Translations under genes and position numbers: made by a program
Assembly: GCA_021464415.1 (NCBI GenBank)
Contig: CM038468.1
Coordinates: 33,344,969 to 33,408,968 of the forward strand
Source of the DNA: Lonicera japonica
Lineage: Eukaryota; Streptophyta; Magnoliopsida; Dipsacales; Caprifoliaceae
Direction of reading: 5' to 3'
DNA length: 64,000 bases
Notes under the pieces: model-generated
What the model was told of the DNA's origin: nothing
What the model saw: only the letters and a program-made list of their open reading frames with translations
The model's database searches: none
In this document: positions 1 to 11,043 of the stretch, one piece after another
Position numbering within the stretch: position 1 is the first letter of the stretch
Layout: each line of letters starts with the position of its first letter

Positions 1-510
1 AACTAAAGTACAACGAACCACACTCTTAGAGCTAAACAAGCATACAATGCTTTGGCAGCGCTTGTAGGTATCAGGTCATTGTGCATGTAACAAGTCTTCA
101 GCATAGAATTAACTACCTGAAAATGTCAATAACAATTCATGATTCAAGCCATACAGTTATATTCATGGATAAAATGCATGAACGGGAATTACGCTCATTG
201 TTGTAAAAGATTACTAAAACAAAATATAATCTAATTAATTTACGAAACAAAAAAGGCCCTATAATCAAAGACTCGTAAAAAATAAATCAAAAAATTTAAT
301 ATTCCAACTTTCTGTACATAATGGCTAAATTATAATTAATACGAACACAAGAAAGGGCTTAAACTAAACAAATTAAATCAACACAGAATTCAGAATATTG
401 TTCAGTTCAATGTTGAGATGAAATACATGAAAGGAAGTCACAATATTGAAAATTGTTCATCAACATTTAACCAAAATTCACAACAAAGAAACAAGAGAGA
501 AAAAACTTAC
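1..510 (-). other. Intron-like duplicated DNA of gene A, left edge
   Basis: No coding region is visible. Positions 1-110 match the block near 3080-3190 (shared words such as cttagagct, aatgctttgg and aacaagtctt), so this is the end of another repeat unit. From about 355 to 510 it matches 51.88-52.04 kb closely, including a shared stretch around gaaaggaagtca. On the minus strand it lies just downstream of the exon at 511-591, so it is read as intron of gene A. Confidence 0.5.
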
Positions 511-591
511 AGGTCCGCTAGGACCGGCTTTATTGCTTTCTGAGTCATCTACTACACTTTCTGAGTGGCCAAAATTTGGTGCTTTTTCCTC
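511..591 (-). CDS. Gene A internal exon, copy 1 (unrecognised acidic protein)
   Basis: On the minus strand an acceptor (taacagcag) is followed by 81 bp that are open in phase 0, then a donor GTAAG (510-506). The 27 codons begin EEKAPNFGHSES and are rich in Ser, Glu and Asp. They align with the start of the gene B exons (EQEQEAPKSGNSEN at 20776), including the order E-x-APxxGxSE. The exon is shorter than the 104-codon gene B unit. Splice sites look intact. The family is not recognised. The assignment as a real exon rests on this cross-match, on conserved splice sites and on further copies at 2451-2504 and at 52/61 kb. Confidence 0.55.
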
Positions 592-759
592 CTGCTGTTA
601 CAAGATCAAGGAGCCAAGTGAGGAAAACTATTAGTGCAAAACTCGGCTTTTCTCCTATTAATGCATTGGTGCATTACAGTAATTTTGTGGCAGAAGAAAG
701 CTAGAAATCTGGCCACAGAAACATGCAGCTCATTACCCTTGATGCTAACAAAATTAGGG
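592..759 (-). other. Gene A intron, proximal part, with hAT target duplication
   Basis: Non-coding. It matches 2505-2620 and 60.98-61.1 kb, so the duplicated unit includes intron as well as exon. Positions 752-759 (aattaggg) are the left target-site duplication of the hAT element that follows. Confidence 0.5.
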
Positions 760-1646
760 CAATGTTCTAAAAATCGTGAATCGGAAATCGATCGGCAAGG
801 TGGGGAGTGGGGATTTTTCATTTTATCGGGGATTTATCGGGGATAAATCGGAAAAAATCGGATATGTACTGTTCACCATATAAATAATATTTTAAATAAT
901 ATATTATATAACAATATGCTAAATAAAATATAATAGTAACAAAATGAACATTAATAAAATAAAATGCTAAATAAAAATAACTTAGGGGGTTAATGGTAAA
1001 CATTTTAAAAAAATTTCTCACCTATTTACTAGTTTATTAATAATTTTGTAAATTGTAATATACCTAAGGGTAATTAGGTAATAAAGTCCTTCACCACTTA
1101 CTTAAATTAAAACCCCTCTTCTTTAACCCTAAAACCTACGCCTCTTTTCTCACAAGTCATGCCACACGCACAGCCGTCTCCTCCTCCTTCCATCTCTCTT
1201 CATCTTTTCTTTCATCTCTCTTCATCTTCTTCTTTCACTACACCCCTTTCTCTTTCTTTCTCATTCTCGTTTTGTGTTATTCGGCTTCTTCCAAGTTTCG
1301 CCCCTCACTGTTTCGAGGTCGAGTGAGAGAGAGGAACGACGGCGAGTGAGAGAGGAACGACGGCGAGGTCGGGTGAGAGATAGAGAGAGAAACGGCAAGG
1401 TCGAGTGTAGGAGTCGTCGAGTGAAGGAGAGAAAACGATGTCGTTTACTTTGGTAACGTTAAAAAAAAAATTCAATTTATCGCCGATTACGATTTATCTC
1501 GATAAATCAGCGATAAATTGCCGATAAATTTCCGATTTCTCCCCTGCCGATATTTTCAGCCGATTGTGGATAATCCGATCGGTGCCTTGCCGATTTCCGA
1601 TAAATCGCCGATTTATCGGCGATAAATGCCGATTTTTAGAACACTG
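760..1646. mobile_element. Non-autonomous hAT-type element, 887 bp
   Basis: Terminal inverted repeats begin CAATGTTCTAAAAATCG on the left and CAGTGTTCTAAAAATCGG (reverse complement) on the right. The element is flanked by a perfect 8-bp duplication, aattaggg (752-759 and 1647-1654), as expected for hAT. Both subterminal regions are packed with CGATAAAT/ATCGGC words, typical of hAT transposase binding regions. The middle (about 1080-1450) is pyrimidine-rich then GAGA-rich, like the promoter and leader of a lost internal gene. No transposase is encoded. The related intron copy near 2610-2622 lacks the insert and shows the empty site. Confidence 0.88.
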
Positions 1647-2450
1647 AATTAGGGTGTGTTGGATAACACCTATATTCCACGGAAGATGCCCAAGACTGCA
1701 TAATTTTCACCTTTTGTGTTGTTTGATTGCATATATCTCCTATGGTTCAGCTTTTTTAGAGCAACTTCTCCATTTTCCGATGAATCAAAAAACCATCTCT
1801 CTCTTGAGTTATTTTTGCTATGTAAAAGAATTACAAGGAACTCAATTATTTCTGGGCAAGCAAAACTGGGCACACCTTAACGGTTGGGAAAATGGGGAAG
1901 GGTGAATTTGAAAGGTTATTATCATAAATACTTGAGTTCCTTGCATGGATTTCATTGATACGAGGAAAAAAAAACTTTGGCCAAAGCAAGTTGTAGCAAG
2001 AAATTGAATTCTTTGAAGTTTAATGCAATAACTCCCATAAAGATGAACCATGTGGAACTTTGGGCTTTCCCAAGGAAAAGAAGTGCAATGGATTGAATGG
2101 AAGACATTCTTAGAGCTTTCAAAAGAAGTATAATATTCTTTAGTGTTTATAGGTTGTCATGTCAACCTATTTGATGAGTTTAAGATAAAAGAAAAGCATC
2201 TACAAATATTAACTCATAAGTGACAAGAAATGCAAATTTCCAGCCTCTAATGAGAGAGAGACACACACAAAAAAAACTTATATATAACAGGTATATAAAA
2301 TTGAAAGAAATGTATGTAATTACTTCAGCTTTAGCAAATTCCATAGGCAATCCAATCACAGTTCCTCCCACAATCAGAGATGGGGCATATTGGGTCTCAG
2401 TGCGTGCATATGTCAAATTTCAAAACAAATACATGAGAGAGAATAATTAC
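1647..2450 (-). other. Gene A intron between duplicated exons
   Basis: This continues the intron unit interrupted by the hAT element. It matches 2600-3190 and 61.09-61.7 kb (for example the block around cttagagctttc at 2110, 3083 and 61550). No exon can be defended here. A 72-bp open segment at 2324-2395 looks coding but would leave a 55-bp intron; see rejected items. Confidence 0.5.
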
Positions 2451-2504
2451 AGTATTGCTAGGACCGTACTTATTGCTTTCTGATTCATCTACTTCTTCAA
2501 TCTC
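2451..2504 (-). CDS. Gene A internal exon, copy 2
   Basis: On the minus strand the acceptor taacagcag precedes 54 open bp in phase 0, followed by donor GTAATT. The 18 codons (EIEEVDESESNKYGPSNT) match the second half of the exon at 511-591, sharing ESNKxGPS. It appears to have lost about nine codons after the first Glu. The copies lie about 1.0 kb apart once the hAT element is discounted, so exon and intron were duplicated together. Confidence 0.5.
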
Positions 2505-4524
2505 CTGCTGTTAAAAGAACAAAGAGACAAGTGAAGCAAACTTGTTAGTGCATTGAACCAACCATGGTGTACTTTCTTGGTTTTATGTGACAGCTCATTA
2601 TCCTTGATGCTACAAACACTAAGGGTGTGCTGGAACCTTTATATTCTGTGGAATGCCCAAGACTCCATACATTTCTCTTTTTGTTGTATTTGATTGCCTA
2701 AGCTTCCAATGGTACAACTTGTTTTAGAGCAATTTTTTTCTCAATTTTCATCGAATCCGAAAACCATGTCTCCACTACGTTTTTGATTGGTTAAACAATT
2801 CCAAGGAACTCGACTATTTCCAGCGTAAACCAAAACCGGGCGGGCACACCATACGAAAATTAAGTGGGAAAAAGGGGTAGAGTGAATTTGATTGGTTAAC
2901 ATGATAAAAAATGGTATTCCTTGGATGGATCTAATGGAAACAAAAAAAATATATATTTTCTAAAACAAGTTGTAGGATGAAGATGATTTCGTGGAAATTT
3001 AATGCTATCAAACACCTAAAAAGATAGACAGTGTGGTACTTTAGGCTTTTCACAAGGAAAACAAGTGTAACTGAAAACACTCTTAGAGCTTTCTAACTAA
3101 GTGTAGAATGCTTTGGTATTGTTTGTAGGCGTCAGTCAGTGCACATATAACAAGTCTTTGGCGTAGTGTCACACTACATTCAAATTTCCAGCCTGTGAGA
3201 GGAGAAAGAGAGAGAGTAGCATCTGAATTCATAGAGTACGTCTACATACCATTTCTCCTGCTTCAGAACTTTTCACATATATAAAAGGCACGCTTAATTT
3301 ACTTATAGGGGTGAGGTCTGAGAAGCTGTCCTGAATCGAGTATAAAGCTCAATATCGATTACCAACAAACCCTTAGTCCTTTGGTCCACTAGTAGCTAAC
3401 TTTTAATTAGACTATCTTCAGTGCTACTCTTCTCAAGCAAGATATGATAACTAGTACATCAATTACTCTTAATATATACTTACTATATTACAAAGCCAAG
3501 ACCCTTTTCAACACCTGCGATTTTCTTTTTCACAAATGATTTGCTTCCCACAAGAATTGAACCATTAACCCTTAGCAACGTAAGTTTTTTTATTAAAATT
3601 AAATGTAAGTGAGTCGTGCATGCATCAATTACTCAATATGGATTCCATTCTTCTCTTTTTTTGATAGGAAATGAATCTGATATTATTACTCAAAAAAAGA
3701 TGTATAATGCAAGTAGCTTAATAGACCAAAGGACAAGATACCCAATGAAACTATCGTCTATCGGAGCTTCAGAATTACAATCTGAAGAACATATTGCAAC
3801 CAAAACAAAATCCCCAAACTCAGAGTATTGGCCCACCCCATCTCAAAGATGCACATTTTCATCCTTCGTCCTTGAAATAGACCGGCCAAATCAAAGGGAA
3901 CGAAGTTGAAATGAAGGAGATGCTCTTAAGTGACTAGAGGACTACAGTTTCATGAAATAAAAATTAAAATTAAGTCTGAAACAGAAGCTGCATAATATTT
4001 ACACACATAGTAGTTTGAACATATATATCCTTCTTGATTTCATTTTCCATGTTTTGTTTAAGGGTAAATTGCATATCTCAGTTGCATATTGAGCTCTTGT
4101 CCATATCCAAGAAGAATCGAAGTACTGCCTGAAGTGAGGCTAACCAAATTCCCAACAAAATTTCCCTGAACCCCCCCCCCCCCTCTCTCTCAAAAACAGA
4201 AAAACAAAAAAAAATGTGTGAATTGGGGCAAGAAATGAAAACCTAATTAATGACAACCAAGAACCCATACATACATACATTGATGAAAGAGTACAAATAA
4301 TTCATCATTACGAAAGCCTGGTAAAGAATTAACAAATCAAAACAATCGGAAGATAAGAAAAACCCAGAAAGAATTATTCGCTCGGCCAAAAATTGAAACC
4401 TAGATAATTTGGGGAATGCATCAATATATATATAGAAATCAATAAATAGTTGGGAAATTGCGAGTAGGAAATACATTATTCAAGTAAATTGACGTAGAAA
4501 TAGAAGAAGTGAATTATTACTTAC
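2505..4524 (-). other. Gene A intron 1 region; no further exon supported
   Basis: Positions 2505-3190 are the second copy of the duplicated intron unit. From 3190 to 4524 I see no supported exon. The 97-codon plus-strand open frame at 3616 has no recognisable domain. A run of 12 C lies at about 4171-4182. On the minus strand the region leads from the donor at 4524 to the exon copies further left, so it should be the first intron, perhaps with small exons I cannot see. Confidence 0.4.
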
Positions 4525-4533
4525 TGCCATCAT
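4525..4533 (-). CDS. Gene A first coding exon (start codon, 3 codons)
   Basis: On the minus strand ATGATGGCA is followed directly by GTAAGTAATA. The same layout occurs at 18845 in gene B: ATG, one more codon, then GTAAGTAATTC. The similarity extends into the leader (CTTCTTC, CTTGAAGAAT-like words) and about 25 bp into the intron (ATTCACTTCTTCT). This homology supports a shared 5' end of two paralogues. The very short first coding exon splits at phase 0, compatible with the phase-0 downstream exons. Confidence 0.55.
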
Positions 4534-4700
4534 TACTCTTGTTGAAGAATTCTTGAAGAATGAAGAAGAAGAAAAGCTTCAATTCAAACAATACCCTACC
4601 CACCAAAGAAATTAAGAGAGAGAAGAGAGAATAATTTTTATTAAAGCTTGTTTATACAAAAAGACAAATACGTGTATATATATATACATCTGATGAATTG
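4534..4700 (-). promoter_or_regulatory. Gene A 5' leader and probable core promoter
   Basis: Reading leftwards from 4690 on the minus strand there is a TATATATATAC stretch, then CT-rich leader sequence (CTCTCTTCTCTCTC), then the start codon at 4533. The leader resembles the one at 18780-18845 in front of gene B. The transcription start is inferred. Confidence 0.4.
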
Positions 4701-5176
4701 ATGTTGTACAAGATTCGATTAGAAGCAAAGCAGCTCGATGGACAGTGCCGTCAATTTAGACGGATGACAAAGAGGGGTTTAAAAGGTAAGGTAATTCTTA
4801 GAACTTAATTGTTGTTTGTTGTTTCGGTATTCGCGTGGAGATATTTTTTATCCAGCAAAAAATTGTACACTGATATAATTATTTTAAATTGTTTTATCGG
4901 TATTAGATTTCTCATATATATTAACATAGATGAATTTTAGTATTATTTAGCATAAATATTATGACATGTGGTTTGGCATGATCAAGTTACATGTAGCATG
5001 ACTTGATTTATTTGCATTACATAAAATATTTTCAGGATAAATTATTGATACATAAATAATAAATTATTTTAGGATTATTTTCAATATAAATACATCTCGG
5101 CATTGTCACTAATAAGCGTTAGGCCCACTTTGTTTTAAATATATAGTTACGTTAGTACTAAAGCTGACGTGACTTA
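4701..5176. other. Intergenic, nothing recognised
   Basis: AT-rich DNA upstream of gene A with no open frame, repeat or RNA gene that I can support. Confidence 0.4.
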
Positions 5177-5784
5177 AGGTGTTCAGAAATCGATCTGAAC
5201 TGTCAAATCGAATGAATCGAAACGCAAAATGGACTAATTTGGACCGGACCATTTGAATTCGGTCTCGTTCGGTCTTCCATCTTTAATTTTTAAAGCTTCT
5301 GTCCAACGAAACCGGACCGATATTATATTATATTTATATTTAAATAAATATTAATAATATATAATATATATTATATATTATATAATGTTAATTCTAACTC
5401 TAATAATAGTCAAAAGAAATCTTGGTCGTCATAATTCTTACCGTTTCTGTTGCTTTTGTCCTTTTTTTTTTCTTCAGGTGGCATGCTTATTTTTGATTTA
5501 ATTGTTGATCTAATAATATGTTAAAACAAAAATTAAAGTAGGCTATTTCTTTTATTATTATTTTTATTGAAAAAAAAAACTCATACTCATGAAAATAACC
5601 ACATGACACATATTATAAAAAAAGCCTAGATCGAATGGACCGACCGAAACCAGAACGGTTTGGTTTGGTCTAGTCTTATCACCCATTTCAGTCCAATCTG
5701 GTCTACGAATTCATAAGACCGATTTATTCGATCTAGTCCGATCAACTAGTGTTTAATCCGGTCAATCGAATTGTGCACACCCCT
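5177..5784. mobile_element. MITE, probably hAT type
   Basis: The ends form an imperfect inverted repeat: AGGTGTTCAGAAATCGAT on the left and AGGGGTGTGCACAATTCGAT on the right (reverse complement). Both subterminal regions are rich in GGTC/GACC words (cggtctcgttcggtc; gaccgaccgaaacc), while the middle is AT-rich with a simple (TA/AT) run. The AGGGGTGTGCA end is common in plant hAT MITEs. No clean 8-bp target duplication was found, so the boundaries are approximate. Confidence 0.6.
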
Positions 5785-6004
5785 GGCATGACGAGAACCA
5801 AGTCATTTGTTTTGACTTTGGTCTCCAAAATAAGTCTCAGATATAATCTACTTTATTGATTATGTATTTTATTTGTTTAGGATATGTTACGGCACGTCTA
5901 GTTAGGGTGTATATCTATTGTTTAATACTTTGGTCGTATTATATATTAAAGTATATACATGTGAAATAACTAGTATTTGATCTGAATAAATATAACTAAG
6001 TATT
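5785..6004. other. Intergenic gap before the SINE
   Basis: No gene or repeat recognised. Confidence 0.35.
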
Positions 6005-6168
6005 TTCGCCTAGTGGTACAAGGTTGTCACTGGAATAACATGAGGTCGACTTCGAGCTTCAAAGGTCGATTCTTGACATTATTAAAATAATATTTGACCA
6101 ACGGTAACCATGCACCGTGAGCGAAGATTAGTCGAGGTGAGTGAAAGGTAGCCCGGACACCGGTGGTG
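6005..6168 (+). mobile_element. tRNA-derived SINE
   Basis: A tRNA-like head carries a box A-like sequence (ctagtggtacaagg at about 6010) and a box B-like sequence (ggtcgattcttg at about 6064), spaced as in an RNA polymerase III promoter. The body that follows (atttgaccaacggtaacc, gcaccgtgagcgaag, ggtagcccggacaccggtgg) is the layout of plant tRNA-derived SINEs. The 3' end fuses with the next repeat near 6170, so the tail is lost or unclear. Confidence 0.65.
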
Positions 6169-6179
6169 GAGCCGAGTGA

Positions 6180-6470
6180 GAGAGAGTTACGAGCATAAAT
6201 TCTAATTTTTTTTTCTCTTTTGTTTTTCTTTGTGGAATCCTTGTGCAAAAGAATGCCCTTGTTATTTTGTTGGCCTTTACTAAAAATAATTACAATTTTA
6301 TCTCTAAGGCTTTAAGACCTTATATATCCAACTTCAAACTTTAAAATTTTACACAAAAGTCCATATATTACTATACTTCAAAAAAAAAAAAATTAAAGTG
6401 TCCAAATCTAAGTGGGAGCTTAAGGCTCCACTTGGCCTACTTTGCCTCCTCCCCTCTTGGACACCTTGTG
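6180..6470. repeat. Truncated copy of the hAT-like element at 6814-7819
   Basis: This stretch matches 6995-7131 and then 7683-7815: same order of gagagagagtta, cttgttattttgttggcc, acacaaaagtccatatatt, and the closing cacttggcctactttgcctcc. It lacks the left end. It also lacks the 550-bp insert of the other copy and so shows the empty site of that insertion. Confidence 0.7.
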
Positions 6471-6805
6471 GACCCACAAATAAAAAATATATATATAGAT
6501 AAATATATTAATGATAACTAGTGACACATGGTAAATTGTAAATATAGACATAATATGTATCATTTATAGGAGATAGAAATATCATGGTATATAAATTATA
6601 GTTATGTGAAATTAATATTGAGTTATTTTCTATAATGGATTAAAAAATATGTTTACGTGTTAAGCAGTTAGGTATATAAAATATGCATGTTTAGGATATT
6701 AGCAAATCTTCCTTAAAAGGAAATATATATATATATATATATATATGATACTTATATTTTGATTAATGATTAATTGAATTGGTTTCTAATTGGCATGTCA
6801 AAAGT
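6471..6805. repeat. AT-rich spacer with (TA)n microsatellite
   Basis: A TA dinucleotide run lies at about 6724-6747. Nothing else is recognised. Confidence 0.6.
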
Positions 6806-6813
6806 ACTATTAC

Positions 6814-7819
6814 TAATGGCGGAGCCAAGATTTTAACCTAATGGGGCTTGACTAAAAAAAATTAAAAATTACAACAAATAATAACACGACAAAATAAAAC
6901 TTTGAAGAGAAAATGGTTGAATTTGTTAGTCAATTATCCCTATTGTGTGAGGTTAAAAACAGAATGCGAATCCAAGCAAGAAATCCAACACGAGAGAGTG
7001 AGAGAGAGTTATCAGTATAAACTCTATTTTTTTTCTCCTTTTTTTTTGTGGAATTATTGAGTAGAACAATACTCTTGTTATTTTGTTGGCCTATACTAAA
7101 ACTAATTACAATTTTATCTCTAAGGTTTTAAGTGTTATATATTTTGTATATTATAAAATACAAAATTGACAAGGCTTCTACGAGATTGTATTCAAATTGG
7201 ATTTGAATTCCTTTATTCAAAGTTTATCTTTTAAGTTATCACAAAATTTCTACATAATTGTATTATTCAAAATTAATTAATATTTCACTTCCACCTCCTT
7301 AGCATTTATTCAAAATTAATTAAAATTTCATATCCACCTCCTTAGATCACTTATAAATAGAAGGAGGTACTTACTTATGGAGACACATAATATACTAGAA
7401 AAAGGAGAGGAAAAACCAAGAGAGAAATAACACAACCCTTCCAAAATAAATTTTGTGCCAGATAAACATATAAAGCTATCCATAAGAGTTCTATATATGG
7501 GTGTGCACCCTTATAGAATCATAGTCGTTGTATCCTGGGGAGAAGACGCCACAAAAGCCTGTTTGCACCGGGATATTATCCTAGAGGGGCGAAATCTTCT
7601 CTTAAGGACAGTGCCTAGCACGCCTCGACTATTTTAAATATTTATTTTCGCCCACATCCATTTTCGTTAAATTTCACCAACAATAAGACCATACAAATTC
7701 AACCTCAAGCTTTAAAATTTTACACAAAAGTCCATATATTACTAATAAAAAAAAGGGTCCAAATATAGGTGAGGGCTTAAGCTTAAGCCCCCACTTGGCC
7801 CACTTTGCCTCCGCCCCTG
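6814..7819. mobile_element. hAT-like non-autonomous element carrying a nested solo LTR
   Basis: The left end reads taatggcggagccaag. The right end, reverse complemented, reads CAGGGGCGGAGGCAAAG, sharing GGCGGAGxCAA. Flanks are actattac (6806-6813) and attattat (7820-7827), 6 of 8 matching with both differences C/T. Gene content is absent; the 60-codon frame at 7455 lies in the nested LTR. Without the insert the element is about 450 bp. Confidence 0.6.
7133..7682 (+). mobile_element. Solo LTR, probably Ty1/copia, 550 bp
   Basis: It starts TGTTATAT and ends CACCAACA, giving TG...CA termini. The flanks ttaag (7128-7132) and ataag (7683-7687) are a 4-of-5 target duplication; the uninterrupted paralogue at 6312 reads ctttaagacc, which confirms the insertion point. 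A TATA box-like cttataaatagaagg at about 7351 fits the LTR promoter. No internal domain is present, so it is a solo LTR formed by LTR-LTR recombination. Confidence 0.75.
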
Positions 7820-7827
7820 ATTATTAT

Positions 7828-8220
7828 TACATTTGTTACTTTTGTTTAGACATGTCGATCACCAAGCTATATTAATTATATTTATTATTTGACCAACATG
7901 TATAAGCTAATCTAAAATAATTTAGTGACTCATTTAGATTCTAATAGCGTGTTAGTACACTAATAGAGATCAGTGACAATGCAATCTAAAGTGGATTTTT
8001 AAGATTTTTAATCTTACATCTACAGTTTTATATGAAAGATCTATTGGCTCAACATCATTTTTTGTACTATGACCTTTAATATTTGTTAGGTTGCAAACAT
8101 GTTTAATTTTAAAGAAAGGTTCAAAAGTAAAACAATGGTCTACCTAGTGAGATATTATATATCTTTTCTTTATTTTCCTATTTTCTTACCAGATGCCTAT
8201 ATAATTTTGATTCATAGATA
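7828..8220. other. Intergenic, nothing recognised
   Basis: AT-rich sequence with no supported gene or repeat. The last 8 bases before the next element (accccatg) begin at 8221. Confidence 0.4.
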
Positions 8221-8228
8221 ACCCCATG

Positions 8229-8672
8229 CAGGGGCTGGCCTACACAGGGGTAAGTGGGGGCAATTGGCCCCAGTTGGCTTTTAATTTTTTTAAATAGATA
8301 TGGGGTATTTTTTAAAAAAAATAAAAATATAGGAACTTATGTGCATAAATTTATACTTGAGGGTACCTAAGCGTAATAAAAAAAATTATCAAACCCAGTA
8401 GAATTTTATACTTTAGGGTACAAGACATTTTCAATAATATTAATAAGGAAGACGTGCTACAATATTTTCAAAATATGAAACTCCGTTAAATTTTATTGTA
8501 ATTTGTAGGTATTAAGTGTTGTAAGACTTTTAGTTGTATTAAGTATTATTATTATTAATGCGATTATGTTTGTGGTTAAATTTATTCTCATTGGTAATTG
8601 ATGTGCTTTAAATATATTTTTATTTGTTTTAAATTTCGCCCCCAGTTGGTTAAATTCTTGGGTCCGCCACTG
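8229..8672. mobile_element. hAT MITE, 444 bp, deletion derivative of an autonomous element
   Basis: The left end is CAGGGGCTGGCCTACAC and the right end (reverse complement) is CAGTGGCGGACCCAAG. Flanks are accccatg (8221-8228) and accccaag (8673-8680), a 7-of-8 duplication. Near 8430-8500 it keeps a decayed piece of transposase C-terminus (a frame with NINKEDVLQYFQNMK), which matches the segment after the hATC domain at 37.19 kb. So both derive from one hAT family. Confidence 0.8.
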
Positions 8673-8680
8673 ACCCCAAG

Positions 8681-9148
8681 TAGGCCAAAATCCTAGCTCC
8701 TATTTGATTGACAACATTTTGTTACAACCTTTAATTGATTTTGAATCAGGTTGTGTGTGTATGTGGGAACAAGATTTTAAGCTCGAAATTAAATTCGAGA
8801 CGAGCTCAAGTATCAAGTAACTCAAGCCAGCCAACTTAAAATATGTAAAAATGTATTTTTAAGCTAAAACATACTAAAATACAACAAATGGATGTCAAAA
8901 CTAAACAAGAGCAAAGACTTACAAAGTACACCAAAATGGTTTTTTTTTTTTTTAAAAAAAACATAAAATAGTTTTTAAAGTCACAAATACCTAGAATGTA
9001 GTCAAAATTCTCAAACCAGCCTACTCAAATATTAATCATCTACATCTATACGAGCAGGCCCAAAGCTCGTGATAAATAAATATGAGGTGAATTTAACACA
9101 TCAAAAGGTATATCAAAAGAACGACACAATTTTGGTACTAAGCACTAG
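8681..9148. other. Intergenic, nothing recognised
   Basis: No gene or named repeat seen. A T-run followed by an A-run lies at about 8940-8960. Confidence 0.35.
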
Positions 9149-9290
9149 CTCGGTGATTAAGCCAAAATATTGCATTTTTATATGTATTTAGGTGGCTTAA
9201 TATGCATGAATTTGATTTTAATTATCCTAAATTGTTAAGAATTGAGCTTTAATCATGAAATAGGATAGTATATTTGTTTCTAGTGCATTA

Positions 9291-11043
9291 TGATAAACGC
9301 TTAATATTGTCATTCATTTGCTCATTTTCGGAGTTGTTTGACGCGTTTATTTCTCTAAAACTACTCGGTTTGCCAACTTATTTCGCGATTAGTCTCGTAG
9401 CACTTTTGTATTTAACAATGCTTGGAAAGGCATATTTTTGTGTTTATTTTGGTGTCTTTAGATTTCAAGAAATATTGTATGTAATACAATATTGGAATTT
9501 TCCATGGACAAAAAGAATTCAAGAAAGTGAAAGTCTCCATGTGATTAAAGAGCATCTAAGAAAGAAAGTCTACATGTCCATGTGATTAAAGAAAGAAAGT
9601 GGAATTCTCCATGTGATTAAAGAGCATCCAAGAAAGTGGAATTCTCCACCAAAAATAAACAATAAAAATAAAAATAAAAAAATAAAAATAAAAAAGCATT
9701 GTTTATTATTTTAGCATCCAACACAACTCTCCTATTTATAGTCTTCATTGTTGTGTTGGAGAGAAGACTTACATTACTTGTCATTTCTCAATTTATAGAG
9801 AGTTTGTAATAGTTATTTTTGTAGAGAGAGAAATGGAGTTCACTTTGATAATTCTTGTCTCTACATTTATTATGGAGTAATTTCTTTGCTAAGGCTAAAA
9901 GATGAAGTTTGCAATGCATTAATTATGTAAGTTCAATTCTCATTCCTTTGTTAGTATTGTTAAATACTTTTTGAATCCTTCATCTTCTCCATTTTTTCAA
10001 CCATTCATAAGCTAGTAAGATAATTTTCATATGATGATTTGACTTTGTATGCCTTGTATACATAGATCTCAAGCATTAATGAGGAGATGATACACTTGTG
10101 TATTTCTTACTAGCCTATGTCCATTCTTTCTTTGAATGAGATACTTTTCATTGCCAAGCATGATTAGTCTTTGATATTCATGGAAACACCATAAATTTGA
10201 GATTTTAATCTTTAAATACTTTAATGATATGTTGAGTGCTTTCTACACTTTATGTGATTTTGAGACTCGTCATTTTCTTAGTTAAAGTGTTGCCAAAGAG
10301 GATCTTTTAAATTTATGTCATAAACAACTTCATTAATCATTTTAAGGATTCAATTTGTATTTATCAAATAAGTCTATATAGGACGGTTTGACCTCCACCT
10401 AGACCTCCCAATCTTAGACAAATGAAATGTTATGATTTATCGAGCTAAACTCCTTGTAGTTGGCCATTTTCATAATCAAGTCATTTGCCTAGGGGAAACT
10501 AACAATGAGTTCTTAAATGCCTAGTTTAAATTTATGCCTTTTCTTTTTATGTATTTTAAGTTTGAATCTTGGTTGATATTATGTGGGAATGGGTTGCACT
10601 TGCTTCACACCCTTTGTCACAAGATAAAAATGAGAGATACACTTGTGTTGATATTTACTTACATCCTTTCTTTATATGGCATTTATATGGGAATGGGTTG
10701 CTTTTGCTCCACACCCTTTTGCTTAGAATTGGGTAAAATATTCAACACTTAGGAGTTGCATTGAAAACTTTGAATGAGATTGATTTTACTTAACTTTGCA
10801 AAACAAATGAATTCTATAATGCCTTAGCCTTTTCTTATCTATTATTACATCATTTTAATTTTTATTGCAAGACTTTAAAATCAACCATTAAAATCAACAA
10901 TTAAATTCTCTTAAACCTTGGACTCGTAATCACCACATCGTCTTTCCGACTATCCTTGTGGTTCGACACTTGGACTTACCAAGTATTATAACTTGACAAC
11001 CTGCACTTGGGTACCTAAGCATGGAAGTATTTTCGGTGCGTCA
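9291..11043 (+). mobile_element. Athila-type solo LTR, 1,753 bp
   Basis: It is the reverse-strand counterpart of the LTRs at 52072-53856 and 59162-60944, matching along its whole length. It starts TGATAAACGCTTAATATTG and ends TTTTCGGTGCGTCA. A perfect 5-bp target duplication, catta, flanks it (9286-9290 and 11044-11048). No internal region is present, so it is a solo LTR. The tandem ACATGG/TTCTTGGATGC-type minisatellite in its U3 is shorter here (9500-9648) than in the other two LTRs. Confidence 0.9.

Noticed and set aside
1274..1456. Arg/Glu-rich frame of 60 codons
   Set aside because: It is a translation of GAGAGG/GGCGAG simple sequence inside the hAT element.
2324..2395. Coding-looking minus-strand segment of 24 codons (TQYAPSLIVGGTVIGLPMEF) with a GTAATT donor
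   Set aside because: It would leave an intron of only 55 bp to the exon at 2451-2504, shorter than plant introns usually are, and the acceptor lacks a pyrimidine tract. It remains a possibility but is not listed as an exon.
3616..3909. 97-codon open frame on the plus strand
   Set aside because: No domain, no homologue within the window, and it lies in what is read as an intron on the other strand.
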